Under the pieces are notes generated by a model. It was not told where the DNA came from. It was given only the letters and a program-made list of their open reading frames with translations, and did no database searches. This document shows positions 34,071 through 43,857 of a DNA stretch of 64,000 nucleotides, one piece after another. Origin of the DNA: Carnobacterium viridans (lineage in GTDB: Bacteria; Bacillota; Bacilli; Lactobacillales; Carnobacteriaceae); contig NZ_FNJW01000008.1 in assembly GCF_900102725.1 (NCBI RefSeq), positions 1,612,001-1,676,000 of the forward strand, given 5' to 3'. A program made the position numbers and the translations under genes. The stretch's first letter is position 1; each line of letters starts with the position of its first letter.

Positions 34071-35579
34071 ATGAAAAAAACAGGATTTGATCCACAGAAG
34101 TACATTGAAGAACAATCAAAATATATCCTAGAACGAGTAAATGACTACGATAAATTATACCTTGAATTTGGTGGCAAACTGATTGGTGACAAACATGCTA
34201 AACGTGTATTACCAGGGTTTGATGAAGATGCAAAGATTAAGTTGCTGCAAAAATTAAAAGATCAAGCTGAAATCATTATCTGTGTCTATGCTGGAGATAT
34301 CGAACGCAATAAAATTCGTGGCGATTACGGGATTACTTATGATATGGATGTATTAAGATTAATAGACGAACTAAGAGGATATGGCTTAGAAGTTAACAGT
34401 GTAGTTATTACTCGCTATAACGGTCAACCTTCTACAAAACTTTTCATTAATAAGCTAGAAAGAAGAGACATCAAAGTCTTCACACATGCTGCAATTGAAG
34501 GGTATCCATCTGATATCGAAAATATTGTAAGCGACGAAGGATTTGCAAAAAATGACTATATTCCAACAACTAAACCAATTGTAGTCGTTACCGCTCCTGG
34601 TCCAGGAAGTGGAAAGTTAGCAACCTGCTTAAATCAGCTTTATCATGAACGTCACCAAGGGAATACAGCTGGATATTCAAAATTTGAAACATTTCCAGTT
34701 TGGAATGTTCCATTAAAGCATCCGCTTAACATTGCTTATGAAGCAGCTACTGTAGACTTGAAAGATGTAAATATGATGGATAATTTTCATTTTGAAAAAT
34801 ACAACCAAGTGGCGGTTAATTATAATCGTGATCTTGAAACGTTCCCTGTTATTAAACGAATTATTGAAAAAATTACTGGTAAAGAATCGGTATACCAATC
34901 TCCAACAGATATGGGTGTTAACCGTGTGGGATTTGGTATCATTGATGATGAAGTGGTTAAAGATGCTTCAAAACAAGAAATTATTCGTAGAAGTTTTTCA
35001 ACAGAATGTGATTTTAAAAAAGGTTTGATCGATGAAGAAATTCTTAATCATATGAAATTGATTATGGAAGAAGTCGAATTGAAAAAAGAAGATAGAGTTC
35101 CTGTGGCACCTGCCCGTAAATATGCTGAAAAGATAAGAGAACATTCTGAAGTTACAGATATGCCTGCAGTTATCGCATTTGAATTACCAGACGGCCAAAT
35201 TGTGACTGGGAGAACGACTGAGTTAATGGATTCATGCTCTACAGCTATTTTAAATTCGATTAAAGTTTTGGCTAAGATCTCAGATGAAATCCATTTGTTA
35301 TCTCCAAACATCTTAGAAACGATTCAAAAATTAAAAGTAAATGATCTTCATAGTAAAATGACGGCTTTGAATGCCAATGAAGTTTTGATTGCTCTTGCAA
35401 TTAGTGCAGTAACGAATCCAACAGCTCAATTAGCTTACAATAAACTAGCTGAGTTGCAAGACGTTCAAGCACATTCAACTGTAATGTTGAATAAAGATGA
35501 TGAACAAACACTTCGTAAATTAGGATTGGATATCACATGTGATCCATTCTATCCATCAGAAAATTTGTATTATATTTAA
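34071..35579 (+). CDS. DUF1846 family protein
   Basis: 502 residues, the usual family length; CAGGAGGA precedes the [63 protein letters not shown] and [14 protein letters not shown] are strong family motifs. The family is widespread in Firmicutes; a GxGSGKxxT phosphate-loop-like element suggests nucleotide binding but the reaction is unknown. The stop codon directly abuts the broken MFS gene, in the same frame. Confidence 0.95.
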   Translation: MKKTGFDPQKYIEEQSKYILERVNDYDKLYLEFGGKLIGDKHAKRVLPGFDEDAKIKLLQKLKDQAEIIICVYAGDIERNKIRGDYGITYDMDVLRLIDELRGYGLEVNSVVITRYNGQPSTKLFINKLERRDIKVFTHAAIEGYPSDIENIVSDEGFAKNDYIPTTKPIVVVTAPGPGSGKLATCLNQLYHERHQGNTAGYSKFETFPVWNVPLKHPLNIAYEAATVDLKDVNMMDNFHFEKYNQVAVNYNRDLETFPVIKRIIEKITGKESVYQSPTDMGVNRVGFGIIDDEVVKDASKQEIIRRSFSTECDFKKGLIDEEILNHMKLIMEEVELKKEDRVPVAPARKYAEKIREHSEVTDMPAVIAFELPDGQIVTGRTTELMDSCSTAILNSIKVLAKISDEIHLLSPNILETIQKLKVNDLHSKMTALNANEVLIALAISAVTNPTAQLAYNKLAELQDVQAHSTVMLNKDDEQTLRKLGLDITCDPFYPSENLYYI

Positions 35580-36284
35580 CTAAATGTTCTTGGTGGAGCT
35601 TTACTGCTTAGAGATAAACCTGAAGATTTAGGAGCAGTAGCGTATGGTAAAGAAGAATCAACTGTCAAAGAACCGAACGCAGCAATGGTAACCAATGAAT
35701 CAGAAGAAGCTGTACCTGAAGGATTAACTTTTGCTGAAGCAATCCGTTCACCTATCTTTTACTTTGCAGCAATTGCCTTTATCTCATTTGTAATGGTTAG
35801 TACATTTACCCAACAATTACAAGTATTCTTAGTTTCAACTGGAATTAATATCGTTCAAGTTGGTGCTATGATGTCTATGGCTTCAATTGCTATGATCATA
35901 TCTAAGATTGCAATGGGATCTATAAGTGATAAAATTGGTTCGAAAACGACGTATATAGGCTTAGCGATTATCTTTACTACAGCCTTCATCATTTTCTTTT
36001 CAACAAGTTCGCCAATCATTTTATTCGTAGCGTTACTGATGTATTACATGTGTGCAGGTACTCCAAATGTTTTACATCAATTGATTACCTTAGATTTATT
36101 TGGGAAAAAAGACTTTACTGCAATTTGGGGAATGCTAGCCGTTGCAGCAAATATCGGTTTAGCCATTGGAAATCCAATTTTAGGTCTAATGTATGACTTA
36201 ACTGAAACTTACCAATTAACCATTACTGTATGTATTGTATTGATGATCATCTGTATGGTATCGTTCTTCCTTGCAAATCATTAA
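35580..36284 (+). pseudogene. MFS transporter lacking its N-terminal half (OFA-like)
   Basis: An open frame begins right after the TAA of the DUF1846 gene and reads LNVLGGALLLRDKPEDLGAVAYG, the central loop typical of oxalate/formate-antiporter-like MFS proteins, then six membrane helices (membrane helices 7-12). The first ATG (35685) has no ribosome site. The first half of the gene is missing, so a deletion has fused the remainder to the end of the neighbour. It is almost surely non-functional. Confidence 0.85.
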
Positions 36285-36336
36285 AAAAAAAAAGAGGTCA
36301 AATTCGTTAAAAAATACGCATAATAAATTATAAGTA

Positions 36337-36384
36337 GAAAAAGTAGCCAACACTCAATTATTTTGAGTAATGGCTACTTTTTTT
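36337..36384 (+). terminator. Terminator after the MFS remnant
   Basis: Stem AAAAAGTAGCCA / TGGCTACTTTTTTT with an inner CTCAA / TTGAG pairing. Confidence 0.9.
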
Positions 36385-36556
36385 ATGCTCTGCATTTTTT
36401 AGAGTATTAAAAATAAAGGCAGATAGTGTACCTGACATGAGAGCGTTACAATTATGTTGTGGTAAACAAAGGAATTCTATATAATTAATTTTAAGTAACA
36501 AATATATGAGTTTTTGGTGTGAGATAGTTTAGGATTTAAAAGAAATGAGGGTGAAG

Positions 36557-37348
36557 ATGGACTGGAATAAGGAAATACAAGGCTTAGAAACTGATTTTTC
36601 TTCTTATATGGAAAGCGGAATTTACATCCATGATGGAATGAAACTGTTATTTAGCAAAAACAAAGAAGAGTTGTTTCCTTCAGCAAGCATTATTAAGCTT
36701 CCTATTTACCTCTACTATTATGAACAAGCAATTCAAGGCAGACTCAATTTAATGGATAGAGTGAATGTATCAAACAAAGGGCGTGCTAATGGCTCTGGAG
36801 TAATGCACGTTTTGACCTCCATTGAAGACTGGAGTGTTGAAGAACTCTTACAATTAATGATTGCTGTTTCAGACAATGAAGCGACAAATCAGTTGATTTC
36901 TTATGTAGGGTTAGAGAATTTACAAGCATGGATAAAAGAAAAAACATGGAATGAAGAAATAGCTTTAAGACGATACTTAATGGATTATGAGTCTGGTTTA
37001 GTCAATGAAGTGACACCACAAGGAGCTGTATCAGTTTTAAAAGAAATCATGGAACTTGGAAGTAATCATCCATTATGGGAAAAACAGATAGAAAAACCAT
37101 TTTTATTGCAGCAGTTTCGAACAGGCCTTCCAGGATATTTAGATGAGAGAGAGATTCCTATTCTAGAGATGTTAAATAAGACTGGCGAAGATAATGAAAT
37201 TCGTCATGATGTTGCTTTATTTCGGTATAACAATCAAATAGTATATATCGCTGCTTTAAATAAAAATGTAAAAGAAGAAGCAAAGGCAATTGAATGGATG
37301 CAAGAATTAGGAAAATTAGCGTTTAAATTTTTAACGAATGCGGTCTAA
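36557..37348 (+). CDS. Class A beta-lactamase-fold serine hydrolase
   Basis: 263 residues from the ATG at 36557, 5 bases after GAGGG; the ATG at 36545 overlaps that site. The SxxK motif is SIIK in PSASIIKLP, the SDN motif is in AVSDNEATN, and KTG is in LNKTGED. All three belong to class A beta-lactamases and penicillin-interacting hydrolases. There is no signal peptide, which argues against a secreted antibiotic-degrading enzyme. It begins a three-gene cluster with an NlpC/P60 peptidase and an oligopeptide-binding protein, so a role on cell-wall peptides is likely. Confidence 0.88.
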   Translation: MDWNKEIQGLETDFSSYMESGIYIHDGMKLLFSKNKEELFPSASIIKLPIYLYYYEQAIQGRLNLMDRVNVSNKGRANGSGVMHVLTSIEDWSVEELLQLMIAVSDNEATNQLISYVGLENLQAWIKEKTWNEEIALRRYLMDYESGLVNEVTPQGAVSVLKEIMELGSNHPLWEKQIEKPFLLQQFRTGLPGYLDEREIPILEMLNKTGEDNEIRHDVALFRYNNQIVYIAALNKNVKEEAKAIEWMQELGKLAFKFLTNAV

Positions 37349-37402
37349 CCAATATTTTTGCTAATAGAATTGGAACTTTGGCAGTAAGGGGAGAAGAACT
37401 AA

Positions 37403-38290
37403 ATGAAAAAAATGGTTAACGTTGCTACAACTTTTTTATGGTCAAAAAATAAGGAACATCCGGTTCAGGAAAAAATAAAAAAACAACAGACAAAAAGACA
37501 GTTTTATACATTATCCGATGAGGAGGTTTTAAGCCTTTATAAGGATCGCTTGGTAGATTCAGAATTGCTTTATGGGGATATTGTTGAAGTCTCTGAAATT
37601 GTAGGAGAATACGCAAAGGTAACCGTTCTAAAACAAGCTTTTAAAAATGAACCTAAGGGATATCCCGGTTGGGTGATAGCTAAAGACCTTGTTCCTGTGC
37701 CACAGGAATGGTCAGAAGACTTAGAACAAATTGCTATCAATCAACCTACAGCAAAAATTCTATTTACTGAGGATAAACAAAGTTTTCAATTCGTTTCGAT
37801 AGGGACGACGTTATCGTTACTGGAAGAGACACCTAGTCAGTACAAAGTTATTACACCAGATGGGATTGGATTTGTAGCAAAAGAAGATGCTCATTTAATT
37901 GAAAACTCTTCAATCAATGCTGCTGAACAACTCATTAGTCTCGCAAAATCATTTTTAGATTTGAGATATGTTTGGGCGGGGACAAGTGCTGCTGGATTTG
38001 ATTGCTCCGGATTTGTCTATACCTTGTTTCGAACGTTTAATGTTTGGTTAAGCAGAGATGCTCAAGAACAAGTTTTTGAAGGAGAAGCTCATTCATATGA
38101 AGAAGCAATACCTGGAGATTTGTTGTTTTTTGCCTACCAAGAAGGTAATGGAGAAGTTCATCATGTAGGTATTTATCTAGGAGAGGATCAAATGATCCAT
38201 TCACAAACTCCCGGATCAAAAGTAATCATAACAAAGCTTGAAGGAACTAATTACCAAAAAGAATTATGCGCAGTCAGGCGTTTTTTTTAA
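37403..38290 (+). CDS. NlpC/P60 cysteine peptidase, YkfC-like
   Basis: 295 residues, with no classical signal peptide. SH3-like segments (about 45-170: LLYGDIVEVSEIVGEYAKV, GYPGWVIAKDLVPV) precede an NlpC/P60 domain with the Cys in FDCSGFVYTLFR, His in VHHVGIYLG and a third polar residue in MIHSQTPGSK. The match is to YkfC-type gamma-D-glutamyl-diamino acid peptidases, which cut peptidoglycan peptides in the cytoplasm. GGGGAG precedes the ATG; the operon partners suggest murein peptide recycling. Confidence 0.92.
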   Translation: MKKMVNVATTFLWSKNKEHPVQEKIKKQQTKRQFYTLSDEEVLSLYKDRLVDSELLYGDIVEVSEIVGEYAKVTVLKQAFKNEPKGYPGWVIAKDLVPVPQEWSEDLEQIAINQPTAKILFTEDKQSFQFVSIGTTLSLLEETPSQYKVITPDGIGFVAKEDAHLIENSSINAAEQLISLAKSFLDLRYVWAGTSAAGFDCSGFVYTLFRTFNVWLSRDAQEQVFEGEAHSYEEAIPGDLLFFAYQEGNGEVHHVGIYLGEDQMIHSQTPGSKVIITKLEGTNYQKELCAVRRFF

Positions 38291-38329
38291 AGGAGAAAAA
38301 ATAAAAAGAAGAGGAAAGGGTGAAAATAA

Positions 38330-40003
38330 ATGAACAATCAAATAAAAGGTTTGGGAATACTTAGTTTAGCGGTTTTATTATCTGCATGCGGAAGTACAGA
38401 AACAAATGGATCATCAACAGAAAGCAATTCAGCTGATGGAGAAAAAAACTTAGCAGACACTCAAGAACTGCGGTTAACCGCTGCGTCAGAGATTCCCTCT
38501 ATGGATACAGCTTTAGCAACTGATTTAACCAGTTTTACGGTTATGAACAATGTCTTCGAAGGATTATATGTTTTAGGACCAGATGCTGAGCCTGTTTTAG
38601 GGGTAGCGGCTGAAGAACCTACTATCAGTGAAGATGGAAAAACGTACACTTTTAAGCTACGAGAAGATGCTTTTTGGTCCAATGGAGAACCTGTAACAGC
38701 GGATGATTTTGTCTATGCCTGGCAAAAAGTTGCGGCACCTGAAACAGCCAGTGGATATGCGTATATGTTTGATGGGTTAATTCAAAATGCTACTGAGATT
38801 ATCAATGACGAAATGGATCCAACTGAATTAGGTATCAAAGCGCTAAGCGATACCGAGTTAGAGATTACATTGATGCAGCCCACATCGTATTTTGATCAAT
38901 TATTGACTTTGCCGTTTTTCTTTCCTCAAAATAGAGCATTTGCACAAGAACAAGGGGATGAATATGGGAGTACAAATGAAACGCTCGTTTATAATGGACC
39001 TTTTGTATTAGAAGGATGGAATCAAGCAAGCAGTGTTGGATGGACATTTGAAAAAAATGAAGATTATTGGGATGCTGACTCAGTTGTTTTAGACACAGTA
39101 ACAGTTGATGTAATCAAAGAAGTAACAACTGAATTGAATTTATTTGAAAACGGCGAAACAGATATTGCCTTTTTATCTGGAAACTTTGTGTCGCAATATA
39201 GTGAAGATCCTAATTTTCACTCCTCACTAAATGCGACAACATTCTATATTGAAATGAATCATTTAAACAACGAAGAAACTACGGAACTAAGCAATGCAAA
39301 TATTCGTTTAGCGATTGCATCTGCAATTGATAAAGATGGCTATGTTGATAATGTCTTACAAGATGGATCTGCTTCTATCGATGGATTTGTTCCAGCTGGT
39401 TTAGCCAGTAATCCTACAACAAAATCAGATTTCCGTGAAGATGCTGGAAATTTATTACCCTATGACTTAGAAAAAGCTACAGAAGCTTGGAATGCGGGGT
39501 TATCTGAATTAGGAACAGAGAGTATTGAATTAGAGTTGATTACCTCAGATACAGAAGATTCAAAACGTTTAGCTGAATATTTACAGGATCAATTGCAAAA
39601 GAATTTACCAGGACTGACGGTTACATTGAGAAGTATGCCTTTCAGTATGAAATTAGAAACAGTACGGGAAGGAAACTATGATATGGCTGTCAACTCGTGG
39701 ATCGCTGACTTTGCAGACCCCATTAATTATGTAGAACGTTTTGATACAGACATCAATCGTATGAATTATTCGAATCCAGATGTAGATGCTTTAGTAGATA
39801 TAGCAAAGGCGATATTCGATGATGACGAAGCACGTTGGGAAACGTTAGTAGAGATTGAGAAGGTTTCTTTAGGTGAAGATGCAGCTTTAGCACCGTTATA
39901 CCAGTCAGCTGATTCTTACTTATTGAATCCAAAAGTTAAAGATTATTATAAAAGGGTTTTTGGTCCAGATAGTTACAAATGGACATGGATAGAAGCGGAA
40001 TAA
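38330..40003 (+). CDS. Oligopeptide ABC transporter substrate-binding lipoprotein (OppA family)
   Basis: 557 residues. The lipobox is LSACG. Full SBP_bac_5 domain: LRLTAASEIPSMDTALATD, FTFKLREDAFWSNGEPVTADDFVYAWQ-type region, and the C-terminal SWIADFADPINYVERF. Membrane and ATPase subunits are not encoded here, so it must share a permease elsewhere. It follows the NlpC/P60 gene by 39 bases, and may bring murein tripeptide or free peptides to those hydrolases, as MppA does in E. coli; that ligand is inference. Confidence 0.93.
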   Translation: MNNQIKGLGILSLAVLLSACGSTETNGSSTESNSADGEKNLADTQELRLTAASEIPSMDTALATDLTSFTVMNNVFEGLYVLGPDAEPVLGVAAEEPTISEDGKTYTFKLREDAFWSNGEPVTADDFVYAWQKVAAPETASGYAYMFDGLIQNATEIINDEMDPTELGIKALSDTELEITLMQPTSYFDQLLTLPFFFPQNRAFAQEQGDEYGSTNETLVYNGPFVLEGWNQASSVGWTFEKNEDYWDADSVVLDTVTVDVIKEVTTELNLFENGETDIAFLSGNFVSQYSEDPNFHSSLNATTFYIEMNHLNNEETTELSNANIRLAIASAIDKDGYVDNVLQDGSASIDGFVPAGLASNPTTKSDFREDAGNLLPYDLEKATEAWNAGLSELGTESIELELITSDTEDSKRLAEYLQDQLQKNLPGLTVTLRSMPFSMKLETVREGNYDMAVNSWIADFADPINYVERFDTDINRMNYSNPDVDALVDIAKAIFDDDEARWETLVEIEKVSLGEDAALAPLYQSADSYLLNPKVKDYYKRVFGPDSYKWTWIEAE

Positions 40004-40085
40004 GTAAAAATAAGTCGGCCTATTTTTTAAACAAGATGCTGACCCCTAAAAGTTAGAGTTTTTATTGTATAGCTGATTGGCTGGT

Positions 40086-40220
40086 TTAAGTTCGGTATTC
40101 GACCAGACTCAAACCAGTCAGTTTTTCTTTTGACCGTACTTGAATAGACCCAATCGATGTATTTTTTAATTCTTCACAAAGAACAAGTTTTACCCCGTGA
40201 TAGAGTTCTTGATTAAGGAA
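40086..40220 (-). pseudogene. IS3-family transposase C-terminal remnant
   Basis: On the minus strand one frame reads FLNQELYHGVKLVLCEELKN, then KEKLTGLSLVEYRT and a stop, the typical C-terminal end of IS3/IS150-type transposases (LKxELYYG, KEKLxGLSPVEYR). Internal bases are lost and no intact ends are seen. The remaining 40004-40341 has the promoter region of the Rrf2 gene. Confidence 0.7.
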
Positions 40221-40341
40221 ACCAACAGATTCTTTTTTCGGACTTCCATCATATCTTAACAAAAATAGGTTGACTTTAAGTTAGACTTACCTTATATTCA
40301 ATTATAGACAAAATGAATCTGTAATTAAAAGGAAGAGCGAT

Positions 40342-40755
40342 ATGAAGTACTCAAAAGCAACAAATTATGCCTTACATTCTATGGTACATTTAGCAATGGA
40401 ATCTACCTCTGGAGCAGTAAGGGTAGAAGATTTAGCTAAACGTCAAAAAATATCGCCCACTTATTTGTCAAAAATACTGACAAAATTAGCAAAAGCTGGA
40501 TTGATCGCATCAACTCCGGGAGTAAAAGGTGGATACCGGTTACTGCGTTCACCAGAAGAATGTACATTTCTTGATATCATTCAAGCGATAGAAGGATATG
40601 AATCATTACTGAACTGTACGATGTCTCATGATGGTAAGTGGAATAGACACTGTTTAATCGAACGTGCAGTAGCTGATGCAGAAGATAAGCTGAAAGATGA
40701 ACTTGCACATAAGACAATTGCGGATATTTTGAATCAAAGGCAAGAAAAAAATTAG
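40342..40755 (+). CDS. Rrf2-family transcriptional regulator
   Basis: 137 residues; AAGGAAGAG precedes the ATG. A winged helix-turn-helix (KATNYALHSMVHLAM, KISPTYLSKILTKLAKAGLI, PGVKGGYRL) is followed by the Rrf2 dimer helix. Two Cys in the C-terminal part (LNC and RHC) resemble the sensory Cys of this family, but the third of the IscR-type cluster is not in the usual place. It precedes a thioredoxin-reductase-like gene and a methyltransferase in the same direction and probably controls them in answer to redox or electrophile stress. Confidence 0.93.
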   Translation: MKYSKATNYALHSMVHLAMESTSGAVRVEDLAKRQKISPTYLSKILTKLAKAGLIASTPGVKGGYRLLRSPEECTFLDIIQAIEGYESLLNCTMSHDGKWNRHCLIERAVADAEDKLKDELAHKTIADILNQRQEKN

Positions 40756-40824
40756 TGTTCAGCTAATTTTTATTCTAATTATAGATATTAAAGGTCTTTA
40801 ATAGAGTTTATAGGAGGAGTAAAG

Positions 40825-41727
40825 ATGATAGACGTTGTTGTAATCGGTGGAGGACCAGCAGGAATGAGTGCAGCTTTAGTAGCTGGAAGAGGGAGAAAAC
40901 AAGTGCTTCTTATCGATGAAGAAAAGCCAAGAAATGCTGTGACGAATGCAACGCATGCATTCTTAACGAGAGATGGCATTAAACCAGAAGCTTTCAGAGA
41001 AAAAGGTAGAAGAGATTTACTTAAATATCCAACCATTTCTATCAAAAAAGGTAAAATTCTATCCATTGAAAAAACGTTGGAAAGTTCATTTGAATTAACT
41101 ACCGAGTCAGAGGAAATAATCAACACTAAAAATATCATTTTAGCTACAGGAGTGAAAGAGACACTTCCAGATGTTAGAGGAATTGAAACCTACTATGGAA
41201 GCAGTATTTTCTCTTGTCCTTTCTGTGACGGTTGGGAAATGAAAGATAGACCCCTAGTACTCATAGCAGAATCAGTTCAAGCTTTACATGTTACTAAATT
41301 ATTGAAAAATTGGACGGATGATCTGATTGTGGCAACTAACGGAAATACAGTTTTTGATGATGACCAGAAAAGAGTTCTGGAAACAAACCATATTCGTCTA
41401 ATAGAAGAAAGGATTGTTGAGTTAAAAGGTATAGGTGGAGAACTTCAAAGCATTGTCTTCGAAAGCGGAGAAGAAATCAAAAGAGCAGGTGGTTTCTGTA
41501 CTACAGTATTGGAGAATAACTTTCCGTTCCTTGAGCAATTAGGGATAGAAGTCAACGAAGCAGGATTTATTATGACGGATATCATGGGACACACGAACAT
41601 AAAAGGTATTTATGCTGCAGGAGAAATAACAGGACCCTCTCAATTGATTGTTTCTGCCAGCCAAGGTCATATGGCAGGTGCAGGGATTATAGCCGAATCT
41701 TGTGATGCAGCTTTTCAAGGCATATAA
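40825..41727 (+). CDS. FAD/NAD(P)-dependent oxidoreductase, thioredoxin reductase-like
   Basis: 300 residues; AGGAGG precedes the ATG. The FAD loop is GGGPAGMSA, the redox pair is CPFC in FSCPFCDGWE, and the end has IYAAGEITGPSQL...ASQGHMAGAGI. The length matches TrxB-type disulfide reductases. The redox partner is unknown and the second pyridine-nucleotide loop is weak, so substrate preference cannot be stated. It is the second gene of an Rrf2-linked cluster. Confidence 0.92.
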   Translation: MIDVVVIGGGPAGMSAALVAGRGRKQVLLIDEEKPRNAVTNATHAFLTRDGIKPEAFREKGRRDLLKYPTISIKKGKILSIEKTLESSFELTTESEEIINTKNIILATGVKETLPDVRGIETYYGSSIFSCPFCDGWEMKDRPLVLIAESVQALHVTKLLKNWTDDLIVATNGNTVFDDDQKRVLETNHIRLIEERIVELKGIGGELQSIVFESGEEIKRAGGFCTTVLENNFPFLEQLGIEVNEAGFIMTDIMGHTNIKGIYAAGEITGPSQLIVSASQGHMAGAGIIAESCDAAFQGI

Positions 41728-41760
41728 AAGGATTCAGAAAAAAAGAACGGAGTGGAAGCA

Positions 41761-42363
41761 ATGGGACATATAAATCAATTCAATCAGCTAGCAGCAAATT
41801 ATGATACGCCAAAGAATAGGGATATGGCGAAACGTTCTACCGATGCTATACGCAGTTTATTGGACAAAAATCATACGAAGACAGCTATAGATTTAGGTTG
41901 CGGTACAGGAAATGTAGGACTAGACTTGTTAGAGGAATTTGAATCTATGCTGTTTGTAGATGCATCTACAAACATGATCGAACAGGTAGAAAAAAAATTA
42001 GTAGATATAGATACAAAAAAAGCGACAGTACTATGTCTGGATATTGAAAAAGACGTTCAGTTTCCCTATAAAGTGGATACGATTATACTCTCTCTAGTAT
42101 TACATCATATTTCAGATAGTCACCAGTTATTATTAAAACTTTATGAAGCTTTAAATGAAGGCGGACAATTGCTGATCATTGAGATGGAAAAACAAGAAGA
42201 AAATTCAAGCAACCACCACCATGGAATTGACAGATTAGTATTAGCTGCTACTTTAACAGAAGTAGGCTTTCAGAATATCCAGTCAGACATCTTTTATAAT
42301 GCAAAAAAAGAGAGTGATGAACAAGGACTATCGAGATTTATCCTAAGTGCTAGAAAAAATTAA
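41761..42363 (+). CDS. Class I SAM-dependent methyltransferase
   Basis: 200 residues from the ATG at 41761, 8 bases after GGAG; a GTG at 41752 overlaps that site. Motif I is AIDLGCGTGNVGLDL, then a conserved acidic turn (FVDASTNMIEQ) and the hydrophobic ILSLVLHHI. It belongs to the Methyltransf_11/UbiE-like group; the substrate is unknown. A His-rich NHHHG stretch is present in the later loop. It follows the reductase gene by 33 bases. Confidence 0.9.
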   Translation: MGHINQFNQLAANYDTPKNRDMAKRSTDAIRSLLDKNHTKTAIDLGCGTGNVGLDLLEEFESMLFVDASTNMIEQVEKKLVDIDTKKATVLCLDIEKDVQFPYKVDTIILSLVLHHISDSHQLLLKLYEALNEGGQLLIIEMEKQEENSSNHHHGIDRLVLAATLTEVGFQNIQSDIFYNAKKESDEQGLSRFILSARKN

Positions 42364-42448
42364 AATAAAGGGTGTTAATTCTTCAGATACAAAAATAATT
42401 CACTTTAAAAATTAACAGTAAATTCCATAAAATCAAGTATTGATAAAA

Positions 42449-42482
42449 CAGGCCACAAGGATACAAATATCCTTGTGGCCTA
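42449..42482. terminator. Strong hairpin after the methyltransferase gene
   Basis: AGGCCACAAGGATA (42450-42463) / TATCCTTGTGGCCT (42468-42481). No long T run follows. The rest of 42364-42884 is AT-rich; a short reading frame at 42551-42628 (FLDETGLYKVTEN...) may be a gene remnant, with nothing else recognised. Confidence 0.65.
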
Positions 42483-42884
42483 AAACACATTATTTACATA
42501 GAATCATGTGTTTAGAAACTTGATAGTTTAAGCTTATTTTTGTTAAGTAGAATTACTTTTTGGATGAAACAGGTTTATACAAAGTGACGGAAAATAAAGA
42601 GGATAAGAGAATCGAAAAGATTAAATAGAAGTTGAAAAAAAAAGCTATTGGTTGTGATATATTTTCCTGAATGCTGATAATGGCACAAAAATAGATCTAT
42701 ACTATGAAGAATACGATTGAATCCGATGCAGTTCTTTTTATTAAAAAGACCTAAAATCTTCTTCTTTGTTATATGATGATGTAAGAAACGGATACTTTTT
42801 TTACGAAAACAAACTAAAAAAAATAAATATAGTAAATTTCTTTATAAAATTTAACCAAATCTGACATTTTGGAAAGGGAAGAAA

Positions 42885-43748
42885 ATGATGGAAGAATCTA
42901 TTTTTTTGTTGAAAAAGCTTAATAATGTTTATACGGATTATTATTTCTCTTATTGCGGTTTTGCTAAAACGGAGTCTAAACATAGTTTCGGACCAGCAAT
43001 TCGTGATCAATATTTAATTCATATCATTCTAGAAGGAGAAGGCTATTATTCTATCAAAAATCAAAAATATTATCTAAGTAAAGGGCAAGGTTTCGTTATC
43101 CCGCCTAATGTCTCAACGTTCTATCAAGCAGATGAAAAAAATCCATGGAGCTACGTTTGGATGGGGATAGGCGGTAAAAATGTGGATCATTATTTAGAAT
43201 ATCTAGGCATCAATAATGATCATTTAGCATTTGATGTTATAAATTCAAACGATTTTAAAGCTACAGTATTCGAATGTTTTGCTTACGAACAGGATGATTT
43301 AATTAACGAAATCGTATTACAAAAACAAGCCTACAAATTTTTAGAATTACTTGTAAAGTCTTTAGCTATTCCTAAACAGGAAATTATCACAAAGAAAATG
43401 AACCCATATGTTAGCCAAGCATTAGAAATCATTAGTAAACAGGCACATAAAAATATCTCAATCGGAAGTCTCTCGGAACAATTATCTATCAACCCCAGCT
43501 ATTTATCTCGTTTATTTAAAGCTGATATTGGAAGCTCAATCAAGGAATATATCAACGAAATCCGTCTTAATATAGGAAATGATTTATTATCTTCAACGGA
43601 TTATTCAATACATGAAATAAGTGAACTCACTGGGTTTACTAGCTCTCAAACTTTTTCAAAAGCCTTTAAACAATCCCGCGGGGTTACTCCAAGTGCTTAT
43701 CGAAAAAACAGAATAGGGATAGGAAAAATGAGACTGAAAAACCGGTAA
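42885..43748 (+). CDS. AraC-family regulator of the alpha-galactoside cluster
   Basis: 287 residues (the start could also be the next ATG codon). An N-terminal cupin sensor (HIILEGEGYYSIKNQKYYLSKGQGFVIPP) is followed by two HTH units (ISIGSLSEQLSINPSYLSRLFK; SIHEISELTGFTSSQTFSKAFK) ending GVTPSAYRK. It resembles MsmR-type activators of raffinose and melibiose genes. It lies directly upstream of the alpha-galactosidase gene, so it likely activates it when a galactoside is bound. Confidence 0.92.
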   Translation: MMEESIFLLKKLNNVYTDYYFSYCGFAKTESKHSFGPAIRDQYLIHIILEGEGYYSIKNQKYYLSKGQGFVIPPNVSTFYQADEKNPWSYVWMGIGGKNVDHYLEYLGINNDHLAFDVINSNDFKATVFECFAYEQDDLINEIVLQKQAYKFLELLVKSLAIPKQEIITKKMNPYVSQALEIISKQAHKNISIGSLSEQLSINPSYLSRLFKADIGSSIKEYINEIRLNIGNDLLSSTDYSIHEISELTGFTSSQTFSKAFKQSRGVTPSAYRKNRIGIGKMRLKNR

Positions 43749-43787
43749 TCTAATATAAAAAAAGTCGCATTTGGCTTACTTTTGTTT

Positions 43788-43827
43788 GTGAAAAGCGCTT
43801 ACTATATTGGTAAGCGCTTTTTATAAT
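43788..43827 (+). promoter_or_regulatory. Inverted-repeat operator and -10 upstream of alpha-galactosidase
   Basis: AAAAGCGCTTAC (43791-43802) and GTAAGCGCTTTT (43810-43821) form a perfect 12-bp inverted repeat just ahead of TATAAT (43822-43827). Each arm holds the AAGCGCTT core of cre sites but neither matches the full CcpA consensus well. It may be an AraC-type operator, a cre-like site or a terminator for the preceding gene. Confidence 0.6.
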
Positions 43828-43857
43828 GGAGATAGTTAAAGAGGAGGAATATTAAGA

